A program made the position numbers and the translations under genes. From NCBI GenBank assembly GCA_005792205.1, contig SXSO01000138.1, forward strand, positions 1-36,575: a stretch of 36,575 nt of DNA. Reading direction: 5' to 3'. This document shows, in pieces, positions 6,529 through 15,399 of this stretch. Position 1 is the stretch's first letter. Every line of letters begins with the position of its first letter. This DNA is from Bacteroidota bacterium (GTDB lineage Bacteria; Bacteroidota; Ignavibacteria; UBA10030; F1-140-MAGs086). Under the pieces are notes generated by a model that saw only the letters and a program-made list of their open reading frames with translations, had not been told where the DNA came from and did not search any database.

Positions 6529-9486
6529 TTATTTATTTTTTTCGTTTAAAATTTTTTGAATAAGAGTTGAACGAACTTCTTGAATTTTTTGATTTAATAT
6601 TTTATTTTCTTCAATATCAAAAAATTTTTTTCCATCAATCCAAGTTTGTTCGCAAATTGAATATGTGGAAAGTGGGTTTCCATTCCACACAACAAAATCA
6701 GCATCTTTCCCAATCTCTAATGAACCAACACGATTATCTATTTGAAGTTGTTTTGCGGGATTTATTGTTACAAAATTTAGTGCTTCTTCTTCTGAAAGAT
6801 TTCCATACTTCACTGCTTTTGCTGCTTCTGTATTTAATCTTCTCGCCATTTCATCACTATCAGAATTGAACGAAACCACAATTCCTTCATTATGCATCAT
6901 TGTTCCATTAAAAGGAATTGCATCAACAACTTCATATTTATATGCCCACCAATCAGAAAATGTAGACGCACCAACTTTATGATTTGCCATTTCTGTTGCA
7001 ACTTTATATCCTTCTAAAATATGTTGAAATGTTGCAATGCGAAAATTAAATTCTTCTGCAACTCTAATCATTGCTAAAATTTCATCTTGTCTATATGAAT
7101 GACAATGCACTAATCTTTTTCCATCTAAAATTTCTACAATTGCATCAAGTTCTAAATCACGACGAATTGGAAATTGTTTTTCACTACGATTTTGAAAAGA
7201 TAATTTGTAATCAATTGCTGCTTTAAACTCAGAACGAATCAATTCATTTACTCCCATTCTTGATTGCGGAAAATGATTTGAATTATTTTCTCCCCAATTG
7301 CTGTGTTTTGGATTTTCTCCGAGAGCAAATTTAATTCCCTCTTTTGCATTTTCAAATTTCATTTCATCAGGAAGAAAACCCCAACGAAGTTTTATCACTT
7401 GATTTTGTCCTCCAATTGAATTTGCAGAACCATGTAAAGCATTTATTGTTGTTACACCTCCTGCAAGTTCGCGATAAATTGAAATATCTTCTGAATCAAT
7501 TACATCTCCAATTCTAACTTCTGATGTTATGATTTGTCCCGTTTCATTCACGCTTCCACTTACAGCAGAATGCGAATGACAATCAATTAAACCACTTGTT
7601 ATGTGTTTTCCATTTGCTTCAATCACAAAAGAATTTTTTGGTTTGGAAAGATCTTTTCCAATTTCTTTTATTTTTCCTTTGTGAATTATTATGTCTCCAT
7701 TTTCAATTTTTCCAAGTAGAGATGAAGTCCAAATTGTCGCATCATTTATGAAAATGTATTCTACTTGTTCAGGAAATTTATCTTTTCCAAATGCTGTCAT
7801 TGGAAATGTGATTGGAAAAGACGTAAGCGAAATTTCAATTTCTTTTTTGGATGAGTCAAATTCTATTTTTGGTTCTGAAATTTTTTTTCCATTTAGAAAT
7901 AAAATTTTTCCATTTGGAAGTTGCAAAGTACCAAAGAAATTATTTTGAGAAAATGTTCCGTCAAGTAAAATTTTTCCTTTTACATCAATAGAATCACCAT
8001 CAAATGAAATTGATGAAAGCGTATTGTTTATTGATATTTTTGCTTTAATAGAATTTTGTATAGAATCGTTTTTTGAAATATTTGCAGAAAAATTTTCTTC
8101 TTTAAATTTTATTTCTATAAAAAAATTTTCCAACAACGTTTCATTTGAATTTAATTTCCAAATTCCACAAACAGATAAATTTTTTTCTTTTTCAATTTCA
8201 AATTCTTTTCCTTCAACCCAAACACTTAAAATTTTTCCATTTGAAAATATATTTCCATTTGATACAATTAGATTTGCAATTTTTCCTTTTTCAACCGTTC
8301 CCAAAATTTTTTCAACATTTAACATTTTTGCAGGAACTGTTGTAAGTGACGAGAGAGCAATATTTTCTGGAAGTCCTTTTTTAATTGCAAGTTTTAAATT
8401 TTTAAAAAAATCATTTTTTGAATTTTGTGATGTGAGAGAAAATTCAATTCCGTTTTGAAAAAATATTTTTGGATTTTCTGATGCATATTCCCAATGCAAA
8501 AGTTCAGAAACATCAATATCCAACGACTTTTCATAAGTATCAACATTTGGTGTTTTTGGAAAATTGAGTGGCAAAATAAATTGTGTTTTCAAATTTTTTA
8601 TTGCGTCAATTCTTTTATATTCATTTCCACTTCCCAATAAAATTAAATTCAAATTAAATTCATCAGCAATTTTTTTTGCACGAAAAACTTCTAAATGATT
8701 TGAAGTTTCAATCACAAACGGTTGTTTTTTTTGAATTACATTTTGAAGCGATTCTAAACTATTATTTATTTCAATTGGTTTTAGAGAATTTTTTTCAGAA
8801 AATAATTTTGCATCTTTATACCAAATTGCATCATAAAGTGTTTGTCGCAAAAGTGAGATTACTCCCATATTTGAATTTGGATAATTTTCTCCTTCAACAT
8901 TTTCAACTTTGAGTGTAGAGTGCATAAAAACATTTTCTCTAATCACTAAATTTGGAATTTCTGTTTCCTCATTTAAATTTAAAAGAGCACTTGTTCCTTT
9001 TATATTTCCTTTTTGCAAAATAAATAACGCAGAAGTAAATCCAAGTTTACGAAGTTCATTAAATTTATTTTCGTCTTTTGAAAATTCTTCCAAAACATTT
9101 TTGTGAGATAAAACTTTTTTGTTCCAATAAATCGCATTTGTAGAAGGTGATTGTTGTTGTTGCGGTGATTTATTTTTTTCTTTTTGCTCCACAATAGAAT
9201 ATGATTCAATAAATCCTGGATAAATTGTTTTGCCTTTTAAATCAATTACAAAAGCATCGTTTGGAATAGAAATATTTTCACCAACATTTTCAATTACGCC
9301 ATTGTGTATCAAAAGAATTCCATTTAAAATTGTTTTTGTTGGCGATTGCACAATAGTTGCATTTTTCAACGCAAATACAGTTGATTTATTTGTGCGAATT
9401 CCCTGTTGAGAATTTGTTTGAGAATTTATTTTATTTAGAAAAGTATTTCCAATTAAAAATAAAAAAAGAAAAAAAATTTTTTGCAT
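6529..9486 (-). CDS. Exported double amidohydrolase fusion (degenerate N-half, intact C-half)
   Basis: This is a 985-residue protein with a signal peptide (about 1-22, cleavage before QTNSQ). Residues about 35-430 form an amidohydrolase-like unit without HxH (PGFIESYS at 90-97). Residues about 435-560 are rich in beta-strand and resemble nothing I can name. Residues about 575-965 are a second amidohydrolase with the expected ligands: HSH (637-639), VHCH (His794/796), QH (His822) and NSDSD (Asp876/878). It ends in GSLEIGKDADFVVWNGNP. The family is close to imidazolonepropionase and related periplasmic hydrolases of cyclic amides or dipeptides. The substrate is unknown. It is the first gene of a two-gene minus-strand operon, with its start near 170 bases from the divergent HU gene. 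Confidence 0.87.
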   Translation of the reverse strand: MQKIFFLFLFLIGNTFLNKINSQTNSQQGIRTNKSTVFALKNATIVQSPTKTILNGILLIHNGVIENVGENISIPNDAFVIDLKGKTIYPGFIESYSIVEQKEKNKSPQQQQSPSTNAIYWNKKVLSHKNVLEEFSKDENKFNELRKLGFTSALFILQKGNIKGTSALLNLNEETEIPNLVIRENVFMHSTLKVENVEGENYPNSNMGVISLLRQTLYDAIWYKDAKLFSEKNSLKPIEINNSLESLQNVIQKKQPFVIETSNHLEVFRAKKIADEFNLNLILLGSGNEYKRIDAIKNLKTQFILPLNFPKTPNVDTYEKSLDIDVSELLHWEYASENPKIFFQNGIEFSLTSQNSKNDFFKNLKLAIKKGLPENIALSSLTTVPAKMLNVEKILGTVEKGKIANLIVSNGNIFSNGKILSVWVEGKEFEIEKEKNLSVCGIWKLNSNETLLENFFIEIKFKEENFSANISKNDSIQNSIKAKISINNTLSSISFDGDSIDVKGKILLDGTFSQNNFFGTLQLPNGKILFLNGKKISEPKIEFDSSKKEIEISLTSFPITFPMTAFGKDKFPEQVEYIFINDATIWTSSLLGKIENGDIIIHKGKIKEIGKDLSKPKNSFVIEANGKHITSGLIDCHSHSAVSGSVNETGQIITSEVRIGDVIDSEDISIYRELAGGVTTINALHGSANSIGGQNQVIKLRWGFLPDEMKFENAKEGIKFALGENPKHSNWGENNSNHFPQSRMGVNELIRSEFKAAIDYKLSFQNRSEKQFPIRRDLELDAIVEILDGKRLVHCHSYRQDEILAMIRVAEEFNFRIATFQHILEGYKVATEMANHKVGASTFSDWWAYKYEVVDAIPFNGTMMHNEGIVVSFNSDSDEMARRLNTEAAKAVKYGNLSEEEALNFVTINPAKQLQIDNRVGSLEIGKDADFVVWNGNPLSTYSICEQTWIDGKKFFDIEENKILNQKIQEVRSTLIQKILNEKNK

Positions 9487-9593
9487 AGTAAAATGATTTT
9501 AAAAAAAGTTGCATAAGTTACAAAACTATTTTTTAAATACAAAGGATTTTAAAAAAAAATATAAATAAAAAAACATCAATAAAATCAGTATTA

Positions 9594-9625
9594 TTTGCAC
9601 ATTTAATTTTTTTTGAATATGTTTA
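9594..9625 (+). promoter_or_regulatory. Candidate Bacteroidota-type promoter of the HU gene
   Basis: TTTG at 9594-9597 and TATGTTTA at 9618-9625 are separated by 20 bases. This fits the -33 TTTG / -7 TAnnTTTG pattern of Bacteroidota, with one mismatch in the -7 box. It lies 31 bases before the ATG. Confidence 0.35.
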
Positions 9626-9656
9626 ATCGCATTAATTAACACAATCAAAATAAATT

Positions 9657-9944
9657 ATGGCAAAAACCAAAGGTCAAGTTATCGCACATTTAGCAGAAAA
9701 AACTGCAACAACAAAAAAATTGGCAACAACTTTTCTTGATGAGTTTGTTGGACTTGCATATAAAGAAGCAAAGAATTCTTTCACAATTCCAGGTCTTGGA
9801 AAATTAGTTCTTGTAAATAGAAAAGCAAGAATGGGAAGAAATCCTGCAACTGGTGCAACAATAAAAATTCCTGCAAAAAAAGTTGTGAAGTTTCGTGTTG
9901 CAAAAGCATGTAAAGATGCTGTGCTTGGTGCAAAGAAAAAATAG
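9657..9944 (+). CDS. HU-family nucleoid DNA-binding protein
   Basis: The protein has 95 residues, the usual HU/IHF length. It starts with the helical dimerisation half (MAKTKGQVIAHLAEKT) and continues with FTIPGLGKLVLVNRKARMGRNPATG, whose RNPATG (about 60-65) is the tip of the DNA-clasping beta-arm. It ends in a basic KKK tail. HU dimers bend and compact DNA and help recombination and repair. The gene is a single transcription unit with its own promoter candidate and a perfect terminator. It lies between the amidohydrolase operon and a repeat copy. No Shine-Dalgarno is visible, and the ATG follows AAATAAATT. Confidence 0.95.
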   Translation: MAKTKGQVIAHLAEKTATTKKLATTFLDEFVGLAYKEAKNSFTIPGLGKLVLVNRKARMGRNPATGATIKIPAKKVVKFRVAKACKDAVLGAKKK

Positions 9945-9963
9945 TTTATACTGTTTTTTAAAT

Positions 9964-9994
9964 AAAAAGGTAAGTTGAAAAACTTACCTTTTTT
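9964..9994 (+). terminator. Rho-independent terminator of the HU gene
   Basis: This is a perfect 13-bp stem (AAAAAGGTAAGTT and its complement) with a GAAA loop. The stem ends in a T run, 19 bases after the stop. Confidence 0.9.
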
Positions 9995-10029
9995 ATTTTA
10001 TAGAACACTCATTTTAGTGCCATATTTAT

Positions 10030-10320
10030 TGACTGAAATTATGATTTGTATCATATGAATGGAGTGGAAAGTTTTTCCGTTCTGATATGTTTTTTATAGA
10101 AATTTATTATATAATACAAAGAAATTTCACTCAATAGATTTGGTGTTTTTTCGAAACAAAATGACTTCATTTTCGTCTCGGTGAAGCGTTTTTTGACCGA
10201 TTTGATTACACTTTCCCGAAAATAGAGTGTATTTTTACGAAAACACTATCGTTTCGGTCAAAAGTAAACCATTCCGACGAGGAAAAACACTCTTCTTGTG
10301 TCACAAAACACTCCGAAATT
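10030..10320 (-). repeat. Dispersed GACCGAAA repeat, copy R3 (inverted orientation)
   Basis: Read on the minus strand this starts with GGAGTGTTTTGTGACACAAGAAG, carries TTTTGACCGAAACG (10263-10250) and both hairpins of R2, and then diverges. It keeps TATTGAGTGAAATTTC and a GGAAAAACTTTCC palindrome. It fills most of the 531-base gap 9945-10475. The remainder before 10423 holds nothing I recognise. Confidence 0.8.
10158..10267 (-). repeat. 110-bp exact inverted repeat, right arm
   Basis: This is the exact reverse complement of 4721-4830. Similarity continues past it with single changes (CCTCGTCGGAATGG against CCTCGTCGAAATGC). Confidence 0.85.
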
Positions 10321-10422
10321 TTCAAAATAAACCCCAAAAAATCATCAATAATTACAGTGCTTTACGAGACAACGTCAACTCAATCAATTTTACAAAATAA
10401 AATTTAATTTCATAAAAAATAT

Positions 10423-10455
10423 TTTGCAAACAAATTTTATCTCTTCGTATATTTT
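10423..10455 (+). promoter_or_regulatory. Candidate Bacteroidota-type promoter of the OsmC gene
   Basis: TTTG at 10423-10426, a 21-base spacer and TATATTTT at 10448-10455 lie 20 bases before the ATG. The -7 box lacks the final G, so this is suggestive only. Confidence 0.3.
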
Positions 10456-10475
10456 AGAAAAAAAATTATAAATTT

Positions 10476-10904
10476 ATGGCAACCAAAAAAGCATTTCTCA
10501 AACAATTAAGAGGCACAACTTTAATTGCAAAATCAGATTCAAATCATTGGGTTGTAATGGACGGAAGTGAAACATTTGGCGGAAGTAATTCGGGAAGTTC
10601 TCCAAAAGAACTTTTATTTATGGCACTTGGTGGATGTACTGCAATGGATGTGATTCCAATTTTTAAAAAAAAGAAAATTGATTTGAAAGGATTTGAAATA
10701 AACTTAACCGGAAATGTGAGAGAAGAGCATCCGCAAATTTTTACCGATATAAATATTGAATATATTTTTTACGGAAAAAAAATAAGTGAAGACGATGTAA
10801 AAAAAGCAATTGAACTTTCAACAACAAAATATTGTTCAATATCTGCAATGCTAAAAGCGACTATAAATATTACACATTCGTATAAAATTGTAGATGAAGA
10901 ATAA
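10476..10904 (+). CDS. OsmC/Ohr-family protein
   Basis: This 142-residue protein covers the whole OsmC-like fold. The two conserved cysteines of the family are present: GGCTAMDV (Cys54) and YCS (Cys120), which in Ohr/OsmC reduce organic hydroperoxides. The sequence around them (SSPKELLFMALGGC) is typical of the YhfA-like branch, whose physiological substrate is less certain. It is likely cytosolic. The gene is alone, and its stop lies only 3 bases from the stop of the opposing C-N hydrolase gene, with no terminator hairpin between them. Confidence 0.88.
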   Translation: MATKKAFLKQLRGTTLIAKSDSNHWVVMDGSETFGGSNSGSSPKELLFMALGGCTAMDVIPIFKKKKIDLKGFEINLTGNVREEHPQIFTDINIEYIFYGKKISEDDVKKAIELSTTKYCSISAMLKATINITHSYKIVDEE

Positions 10905-10907
10905 AAA

Positions 10908-11693
10908 TTACAGTTCGTAAAAATTTTTTTTTCTATCAAAAAATAAATCATTGAGTTCATTTATTTTTTTATTTTCTGCTTGACGTAAATCAATTTCAAC
11001 AGTTGCAATTTCAGGAAATTCATTTCCCAAACGACATAAAATATTTCCGTTCGGTGAAACAATTTCACTCAATCCAATAAATGTAAAATTGTTTTCTCCT
11101 CTAAATTCTTTTCCAACACGATTTGCGGTTGCGCTAAAAATTTTATTTTCCAAACATCTTGTAATCATTGCGTTTGGACAATATTCCATCACCAAATTTG
11201 AAGGATGTAAAATTAAGTTTGCCCCTTTCAATGCAAGTGTTCTTGCACTTTCAGGAAAATACCAATCAAAGCAAATCATCATTCCAATTTTTCCAAATTC
11301 AGTTTCAAAAATTGGAAATCCTAAATTTCCAAATTCAAAAAAAATCTTTTCTTTGTAAAACAAATGCACTTTTCTATAATGCCCAACAATTCCATTTTTA
11401 TTTACAATCAATGATGAATTGAAAAATTTTCCATTTTCATTTTCAGCAAATCCATAACACACATAACAATTTTTCTTTTTTGCAAATTCAAAAATTTTTT
11501 GATATGTAAAACCAAAAATATTTTCGGAAAGTTTTTCAACTTCTGTTTTATCAATAAAATTATAACCCGTTGAAAAAAGTTCCGGCAACACAAAAAAATC
11601 TGATGATATAGAACTCATTAATTCTATTGCATCAATTATATTTTTTTTTATTTCACCAAATTCTGGATTTGTTTGAACAACGGATAATTTCAT
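10908..11693 (-). CDS. Carbon-nitrogen hydrolase (omega-amidase / nitrilase superfamily)
   Basis: This 261-residue cytosolic enzyme has the nitrilase-superfamily catalytic triad in order: Glu38 in LPELF, Lys108 in YRKVHLF and Cys141 in MICFDWYFPE. The length and the FSTGYNF context fit the omega-amidase / YafV and carbamoylputrescine-amidase-like branches, which hydrolyse small linear amides such as 2-oxoglutaramate. I cannot choose between these substrates. It is transcribed towards the OsmC gene. The upstream region is shared with the divergent operon starting at 11797. Confidence 0.87.
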   Translation of the reverse strand: MKLSVVQTNPEFGEIKKNIIDAIELMSSISSDFFVLPELFSTGYNFIDKTEVEKLSENIFGFTYQKIFEFAKKKNCYVCYGFAENENGKFFNSSLIVNKNGIVGHYRKVHLFYKEKIFFEFGNLGFPIFETEFGKIGMMICFDWYFPESARTLALKGANLILHPSNLVMEYCPNAMITRCLENKIFSATANRVGKEFRGENNFTFIGLSEIVSPNGNILCRLGNEFPEIATVEIDLRQAENKKINELNDLFFDRKKNFYEL

Positions 11694-11796
11694 TATACTA
11701 AAACATTTTTGAAAATATATTTAATTTAAATCAAATTTAGTTTTTTTTAAAAAATATATCTTTAAAATTATTTTTTGTATTTTTAAAAAGTTATTT

Positions 11797-12084
11797 ATGT
11801 TAAGTTATTGTTTTGTAAAAATTATTGGAAGAGTTCAAGGTGTTGGATTTAGATATTTTATTTTTCAAAACGCAAAGCGATTAAATTTATTGGGAACAGT
11901 TCGAAATCATATTGATGGAAGCGTAGAAATTGAAGTTGAAGGTAAAAAAAATAATATTGAAATACTTTTAGAGAAAATTAAAATTGGTCCAATAGAAAGT
12001 TACATAGAAGAAGTTCAAGTTGAATGGAAAAATTATCACAACGGATATGACGGTTTTAAAATAATTAAAACAACAAAAAAATAG
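11797..12084 (+). CDS. acyP: Acylphosphatase
   Basis: This 95-residue protein covers the complete acylphosphatase fold. VKIIGRVQGVGFRYF holds the phosphate-binding loop with Arg19, and GTVRNHIDGSVEIEVEG holds catalytic Asn37. The enzyme hydrolyses acyl phosphates such as acetyl phosphate. It is the first gene of an eight-gene plus-strand operon. The next gene starts one base after its stop. No ribosome-binding sequence is visible, and ATG follows AAAAAGTTATTT. Confidence 0.92.
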   Translation: MLSYCFVKIIGRVQGVGFRYFIFQNAKRLNLLGTVRNHIDGSVEIEVEGKKNNIEILLEKIKIGPIESYIEEVQVEWKNYHNGYDGFKIIKTTKK

Positions 12085-12085
12085 A

Positions 12086-12568
12086 ATGAGTTATAGAGTT
12101 GGAACGGGAAGCGATATTCATAAATTAACTATTGGAAAAAAAATGTTTCTTGGTGGAGTTGAAATTCTACACAAAAAAGGATTTGAAGGTCATTCTGATG
12201 CAGATATTTTGCTTCATTCAATTTGCGATGCTTTGCTTGGAGCTAGTTCGCTTGGAGATATTGGAAAACATTTTCCAAACACCGATAAAAAATATAAAGA
12301 CATTTCTAGTTTGGTTTTATTGAGTGAAGTAAATAAAAAGATTTTGAAAAAAAAATATAAAATCATAAACATTGATTCTACAATACTTTTAGAAAAACCA
12401 AAAATTCAAAATTATATTCCACAAATGCAAAAAAATATTTCCTCTGTTTTAAACATTTTGATTGAACAAATTTCCATCAAAGCAACAACAACTGAACAGC
12501 TTGGATTTGTTGGAAAAGAAGAAGGGGCAATTGCAACATCTGTAGTACTTTTAAAAAAAATAAAATGA
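12086..12568 (+). CDS. ispF: 2-C-methyl-D-erythritol 2,4-cyclodiphosphate synthase
   Basis: This 160-residue enzyme is of normal IspF length. The metal ligands are in place: GTGSDIH (Asp10, His12) and ILLHSICDALLGA (His44). GHSDADI and the C-terminal KATTTEQLGFVGKEEGIA-type block (here KATTTEQLGFVGKEEGAIA, substrate and trimer contacts) are also present. It catalyses the fifth step of the MEP pathway to isopentenyl diphosphate, the source of undecaprenyl and quinone chains. Its stop overlaps the start of the DedA gene by 4 bases (ATGA). No ispD lies in the window, although ispD and ispF are often adjacent elsewhere. Confidence 0.96.
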   Translation: MSYRVGTGSDIHKLTIGKKMFLGGVEILHKKGFEGHSDADILLHSICDALLGASSLGDIGKHFPNTDKKYKDISSLVLLSEVNKKILKKKYKIINIDSTILLEKPKIQNYIPQMQKNISSVLNILIEQISIKATTTEQLGFVGKEEGAIATSVVLLKKIK

Positions 12569-13296
12569 AAAAAATTTTTATTTTAAGTTTTGTTCTTGTT
12601 TTATTTTTTTCTTCTTTTTCACAACACAAAACTCTCACTGAAAAAAAAGATACAACAAAAGTTGAAATTTATATTCAAGAAATCTTGGATTGGTTAGAGC
12701 ATCAAGATGAGGTTTGGATATATGTTATAATTTCATTTTTTGCTTTTGTAGAAAATATTTTTCCACCGTCTCCAAGTGATGTGATTGTGGTATTTGGTGG
12801 CTTTTTAAGTGGAACGGGAAAAATTTCAAATTGGGCATTAATTTTTTTTACAACAATTGGAAGCACAATTGGATTTGTGTTAGCATATTATATTGGGTTT
12901 AAAAGTGCTTCAAGAAAATTTTCCAACTTCAAAAAAAAATTTATTTCACCTGCTTCAATGAGAAAAGTTGATTCTTGGTTTACAAAATATGGTTACGCTT
13001 TGATTGTGATAAATAGATTTCTTCCAGGAACAAGAGCTGTTGTTTCATTTTTTGCGGGAATGATGAAACTTGATTTGCGAAAGACAACTGCTCTTTGTTT
13101 TATCAGTGCATTTTTTTGGAATTTATTTTTAATTGATTTAGGAAAATCTCTTGGAAAAAATTGGAAGATTGCGTTGGATTATATTTCCACATTTAATAAT
13201 GTAATGTGGATAGTAATAGTTTTTGTTGTGATTTTGGTGTTTCTTTTCATATTGCTTAAACGTCATAAAAGTAAACGGTTGAAAAAAAATGTTTGA
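12565..13296 (+). CDS. DedA-family membrane protein
   Basis: This 243-residue inner-membrane protein has an N-terminal hydrophobic signal (about 1-19, followed by QHKTL) and then a DedA core. VENIFPPSPSDVIVVFGGFLSG is the conserved E-x-PPxP re-entrant segment, and NRFLPGTRAVVSFFAG is the R-F-PG-R segment. Several more transmembrane stretches and a basic KRHKSKRLKKN end complete it. Some DedA proteins have been shown to flip undecaprenyl phosphate. Location beside a PAP2 phosphatase and IspF supports that role here, but it is inferred. Gln directly after a likely signal cleavage site is unusual for a DedA protein. The start overlaps ispF by 4 bases and the end overlaps the PAP2 gene by 8. Confidence 0.9.
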   Translation: MKKIFILSFVLVLFFSSFSQHKTLTEKKDTTKVEIYIQEILDWLEHQDEVWIYVIISFFAFVENIFPPSPSDVIVVFGGFLSGTGKISNWALIFFTTIGSTIGFVLAYYIGFKSASRKFSNFKKKFISPASMRKVDSWFTKYGYALIVINRFLPGTRAVVSFFAGMMKLDLRKTTALCFISAFFWNLFLIDLGKSLGKNWKIALDYISTFNNVMWIVIVFVVILVFLFILLKRHKSKRLKKNV

Positions 13297-13849
13297 AAAA
13301 TTTTTGGAGGTTGATAAAATAATTTTCAAATTTTTTAATCAACAGTTTACAAATTCGTTTTTTGATTTTTTGATGCCATTTATCACCGATATAAATAAAA
13401 GTAAAATTTTTATTTTTTTAATTTCACTTTTTGTAACATTTGTTTTTTGGAAAGGAGATAGACGAACAAGAACTATAATTTTGTTTTTAATTCCAACCGT
13501 TATTTTTTCTGATCAAATAAATAATTTTATTAAACAAAGTTTTGAGCGACTGCGTCCATGTAATGATATTTCTTTCAAAGAAAATGTGCGACTTCTTGTA
13601 AGTTGCGGAAGCGGATATTCTTTTCCCTCATCGCATGCAGTAAATAACTTTGCAGGAGCAAAATTTTTAAGCAATTTTTTCCCCAATAAAAAATTTATTT
13701 TTTATACAATTGCATTTGTAATGGCATATTCACGTGTTTATGTTGGAGTTCATTTTCCAAGTGATGTAATTGTTGGAAGTTTATCTGGTATTGCAATTGG
13801 AATTTTATTTTCTTTTCTTACAAAAAAAATTATATTCAAAGAAAAGTGA
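13289..13849 (+). CDS. PAP2-family membrane phosphatase (possible undecaprenyl pyrophosphatase)
   Basis: This 186-residue protein has about five membrane helices and all three PAP2 motifs: KQSFERLRP (Lys82-Pro90), FPSSH (His116) and SRVYVGVHFPSD (Arg149, His155, Asp159). The family removes phosphate from lipid (pyro)phosphates, and PgpB/BcrC-like members recycle undecaprenyl pyrophosphate at the outer face of the inner membrane. The neighbour DedA would return the product, which makes the lipid-carrier role likely but not proven. The gene overlaps its neighbours on both sides, and its TGA stop sits inside the GTG start of lnt. Confidence 0.9.
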   Translation: MFEKFLEVDKIIFKFFNQQFTNSFFDFLMPFITDINKSKIFIFLISLFVTFVFWKGDRRTRTIILFLIPTVIFSDQINNFIKQSFERLRPCNDISFKENVRLLVSCGSGYSFPSSHAVNNFAGAKFLSNFFPNKKFIFYTIAFVMAYSRVYVGVHFPSDVIVGSLSGIAIGILFSFLTKKIIFKEK

Positions 13850-15399
13850 AAAAAAGTTTTTCTCTTATAATTTCTGGAATTTTATTTGGAATTTCTTTTC
13901 CACCAGATTCAATTGGAGCAATTGCATTTTTTTCATTTACTCTATTTTTATTTGTAATTAAAAAAGAAAAAAATTATTTTTCAGCAGTTAGAAGTTTTTA
14001 TATATTTTTTCTTATTGCAAATCTTATTGCACTTTATTGGATTAGTGGTTTTACACATTTGAAAGATGGATATTTGGTATTAGCTGGAATTTTAACAATT
14101 GTTGTTCATCCATTTTTTTTTCTTCCAGCAATTTTACTTTTCACATTTTTTAGAAACCAATTAGGTGAAACAATTGCTATGAGTTTATTTCCATTTCTTT
14201 GGACTTCATATGAATGGTTTCGCTCTTACACAGAATTTGCGTTTCCATGGCTTACAGTTGGAAACACACAAACATACGATTTACAATTTATTCAGATTAG
14301 TTCTGTTTTTGGTGTTTATGGAATTTCATTTTTAGTTTTATTGATAAATGTTTTATTTGTGTTTTTATATGAGTTTAAAGATGAAAGTAAAATAAAATCA
14401 ATTTCGATTGCTTTGGGAATTTTACTTTTGTATTTTATTCCAAAAATTTATGGAAATTATATTTTAGAAAATCAAAAAATTTCTGAAACGGAAAAAATTT
14501 CTGTTGCAATTATTCAACCAAATATAGATCCGTTTGACAAATGGACAAATAGCGTTGAAAAACAAATTACAGTTTTGAAAGAGATGTCAAACATTACAAA
14601 TATATTTAATCCTGATTTGATTGTATTTCCAGAAACTGCAATTCCAAAATATCTAAATTTAGAAGAAAATTATTTAGGAAATGAAAAAATATATTCTGAA
14701 CTCAATTCAATAGGAAAACCAATTTTAACTGGAGTTCCATTTTTTAAATATGTTTCAGAAAATACTTTTGGAGCAAAACAAATTTCAAATACAAATAGTT
14801 TTTATCAAGCGTTCAACTCTTCAATGCTTTTTTTTCCCAATAAAAAAAAATTTTATACATATTCTAAAATGCAACTTGTTCCATTTGCTGAACATGTTCC
14901 GTATTCACAAAATTTTTCTTTTCTTAAAAATTTTGGTTGGGGATTTGGAATAAGCGATTGGAATGTTGGAGATAAATACACAGTTTTCAAAATTCAAAAC
15001 ACGAAATTTGCAAATATAATTTGTTTTGAATCAGTATTTCCGCATCATTTTACAAAGTTTGATGGTGCTGAATTTTTTACAATAATTACAAACGACAGTT
15101 GGTGGGGAAATACAAGTGGTGCAATTCAACATTATCGTTTTGCAATTTTAAGAGCAATTGAAAATAGAAAATGGATTGTTCGTTCAGCAAATGGTGGAAT
15201 TTCTTGTTTCATAGATCCATTTGGGAATGTTCATAAACCAACTCAATATGACACAAAAAAAATAATTTTTCAAAATATTTTTCCAAATAGTGAAAAAACT
15301 TTTTATGCAAATCATATAGATTGGTTTCCGATTTTTTCTACAATTTTTTTATCTTTTGCTTTCGTGTTTTCAATCATAAAAAAAATTAATGTGAAATGA
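13846..15399 (+). CDS. lnt: Apolipoprotein N-acyltransferase
   Basis: This 517-residue inner-membrane enzyme adds the third acyl chain to lipoproteins. An N-terminal membrane part of about seven helices (about 1-205) is followed by a periplasmic nitrilase-like domain with Glu263 (FPETAIP), Lys341 (YSKMQLVPF) and Cys393 (ICFESVFP). A final helix at about 490-512 follows, which matches the Lnt plan. FPWLTVGNTQ (about 133-142) is also conserved in the family. The start is GTG 13846, overlapping the previous stop as GTGA. No better start is seen and the next Met is far inside. The M28 lipoprotein in this window is a possible substrate. Confidence 0.95.
   Translation: MKKSFSLIISGILFGISFPPDSIGAIAFFSFTLFLFVIKKEKNYFSAVRSFYIFFLIANLIALYWISGFTHLKDGYLVLAGILTIVVHPFFFLPAILLFTFFRNQLGETIAMSLFPFLWTSYEWFRSYTEFAFPWLTVGNTQTYDLQFIQISSVFGVYGISFLVLLINVLFVFLYEFKDESKIKSISIALGILLLYFIPKIYGNYILENQKISETEKISVAIIQPNIDPFDKWTNSVEKQITVLKEMSNITNIFNPDLIVFPETAIPKYLNLEENYLGNEKIYSELNSIGKPILTGVPFFKYVSENTFGAKQISNTNSFYQAFNSSMLFFPNKKKFYTYSKMQLVPFAEHVPYSQNFSFLKNFGWGFGISDWNVGDKYTVFKIQNTKFANIICFESVFPHHFTKFDGAEFFTIITNDSWWGNTSGAIQHYRFAILRAIENRKWIVRSANGGISCFIDPFGNVHKPTQYDTKKIIFQNIFPNSEKTFYANHIDWFPIFSTIFLSFAFVFSIIKKINVK

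Noticed and set aside
8024..8458. 144-codon plus-strand frame inside the amidohydrolase fusion
   Set aside because: It is Phe/Ser/Ile-rich, the usual shadow of Lys/Asn/Glu-rich AT coding sequence on the other strand.
4721..10267. Composite transposon or integron-type cassette bounded by the 110-bp repeats
   Set aside because: No transposase or integrase lies between or near the arms, and the arms belong to a family found in other gaps as well.
12565..12625. The N-terminal hydrophobic stretch of DedA as a separate small gene
   Set aside because: It is in frame with the DedA core without a break, and the start overlaps ispF as ATGA like the other junctions.
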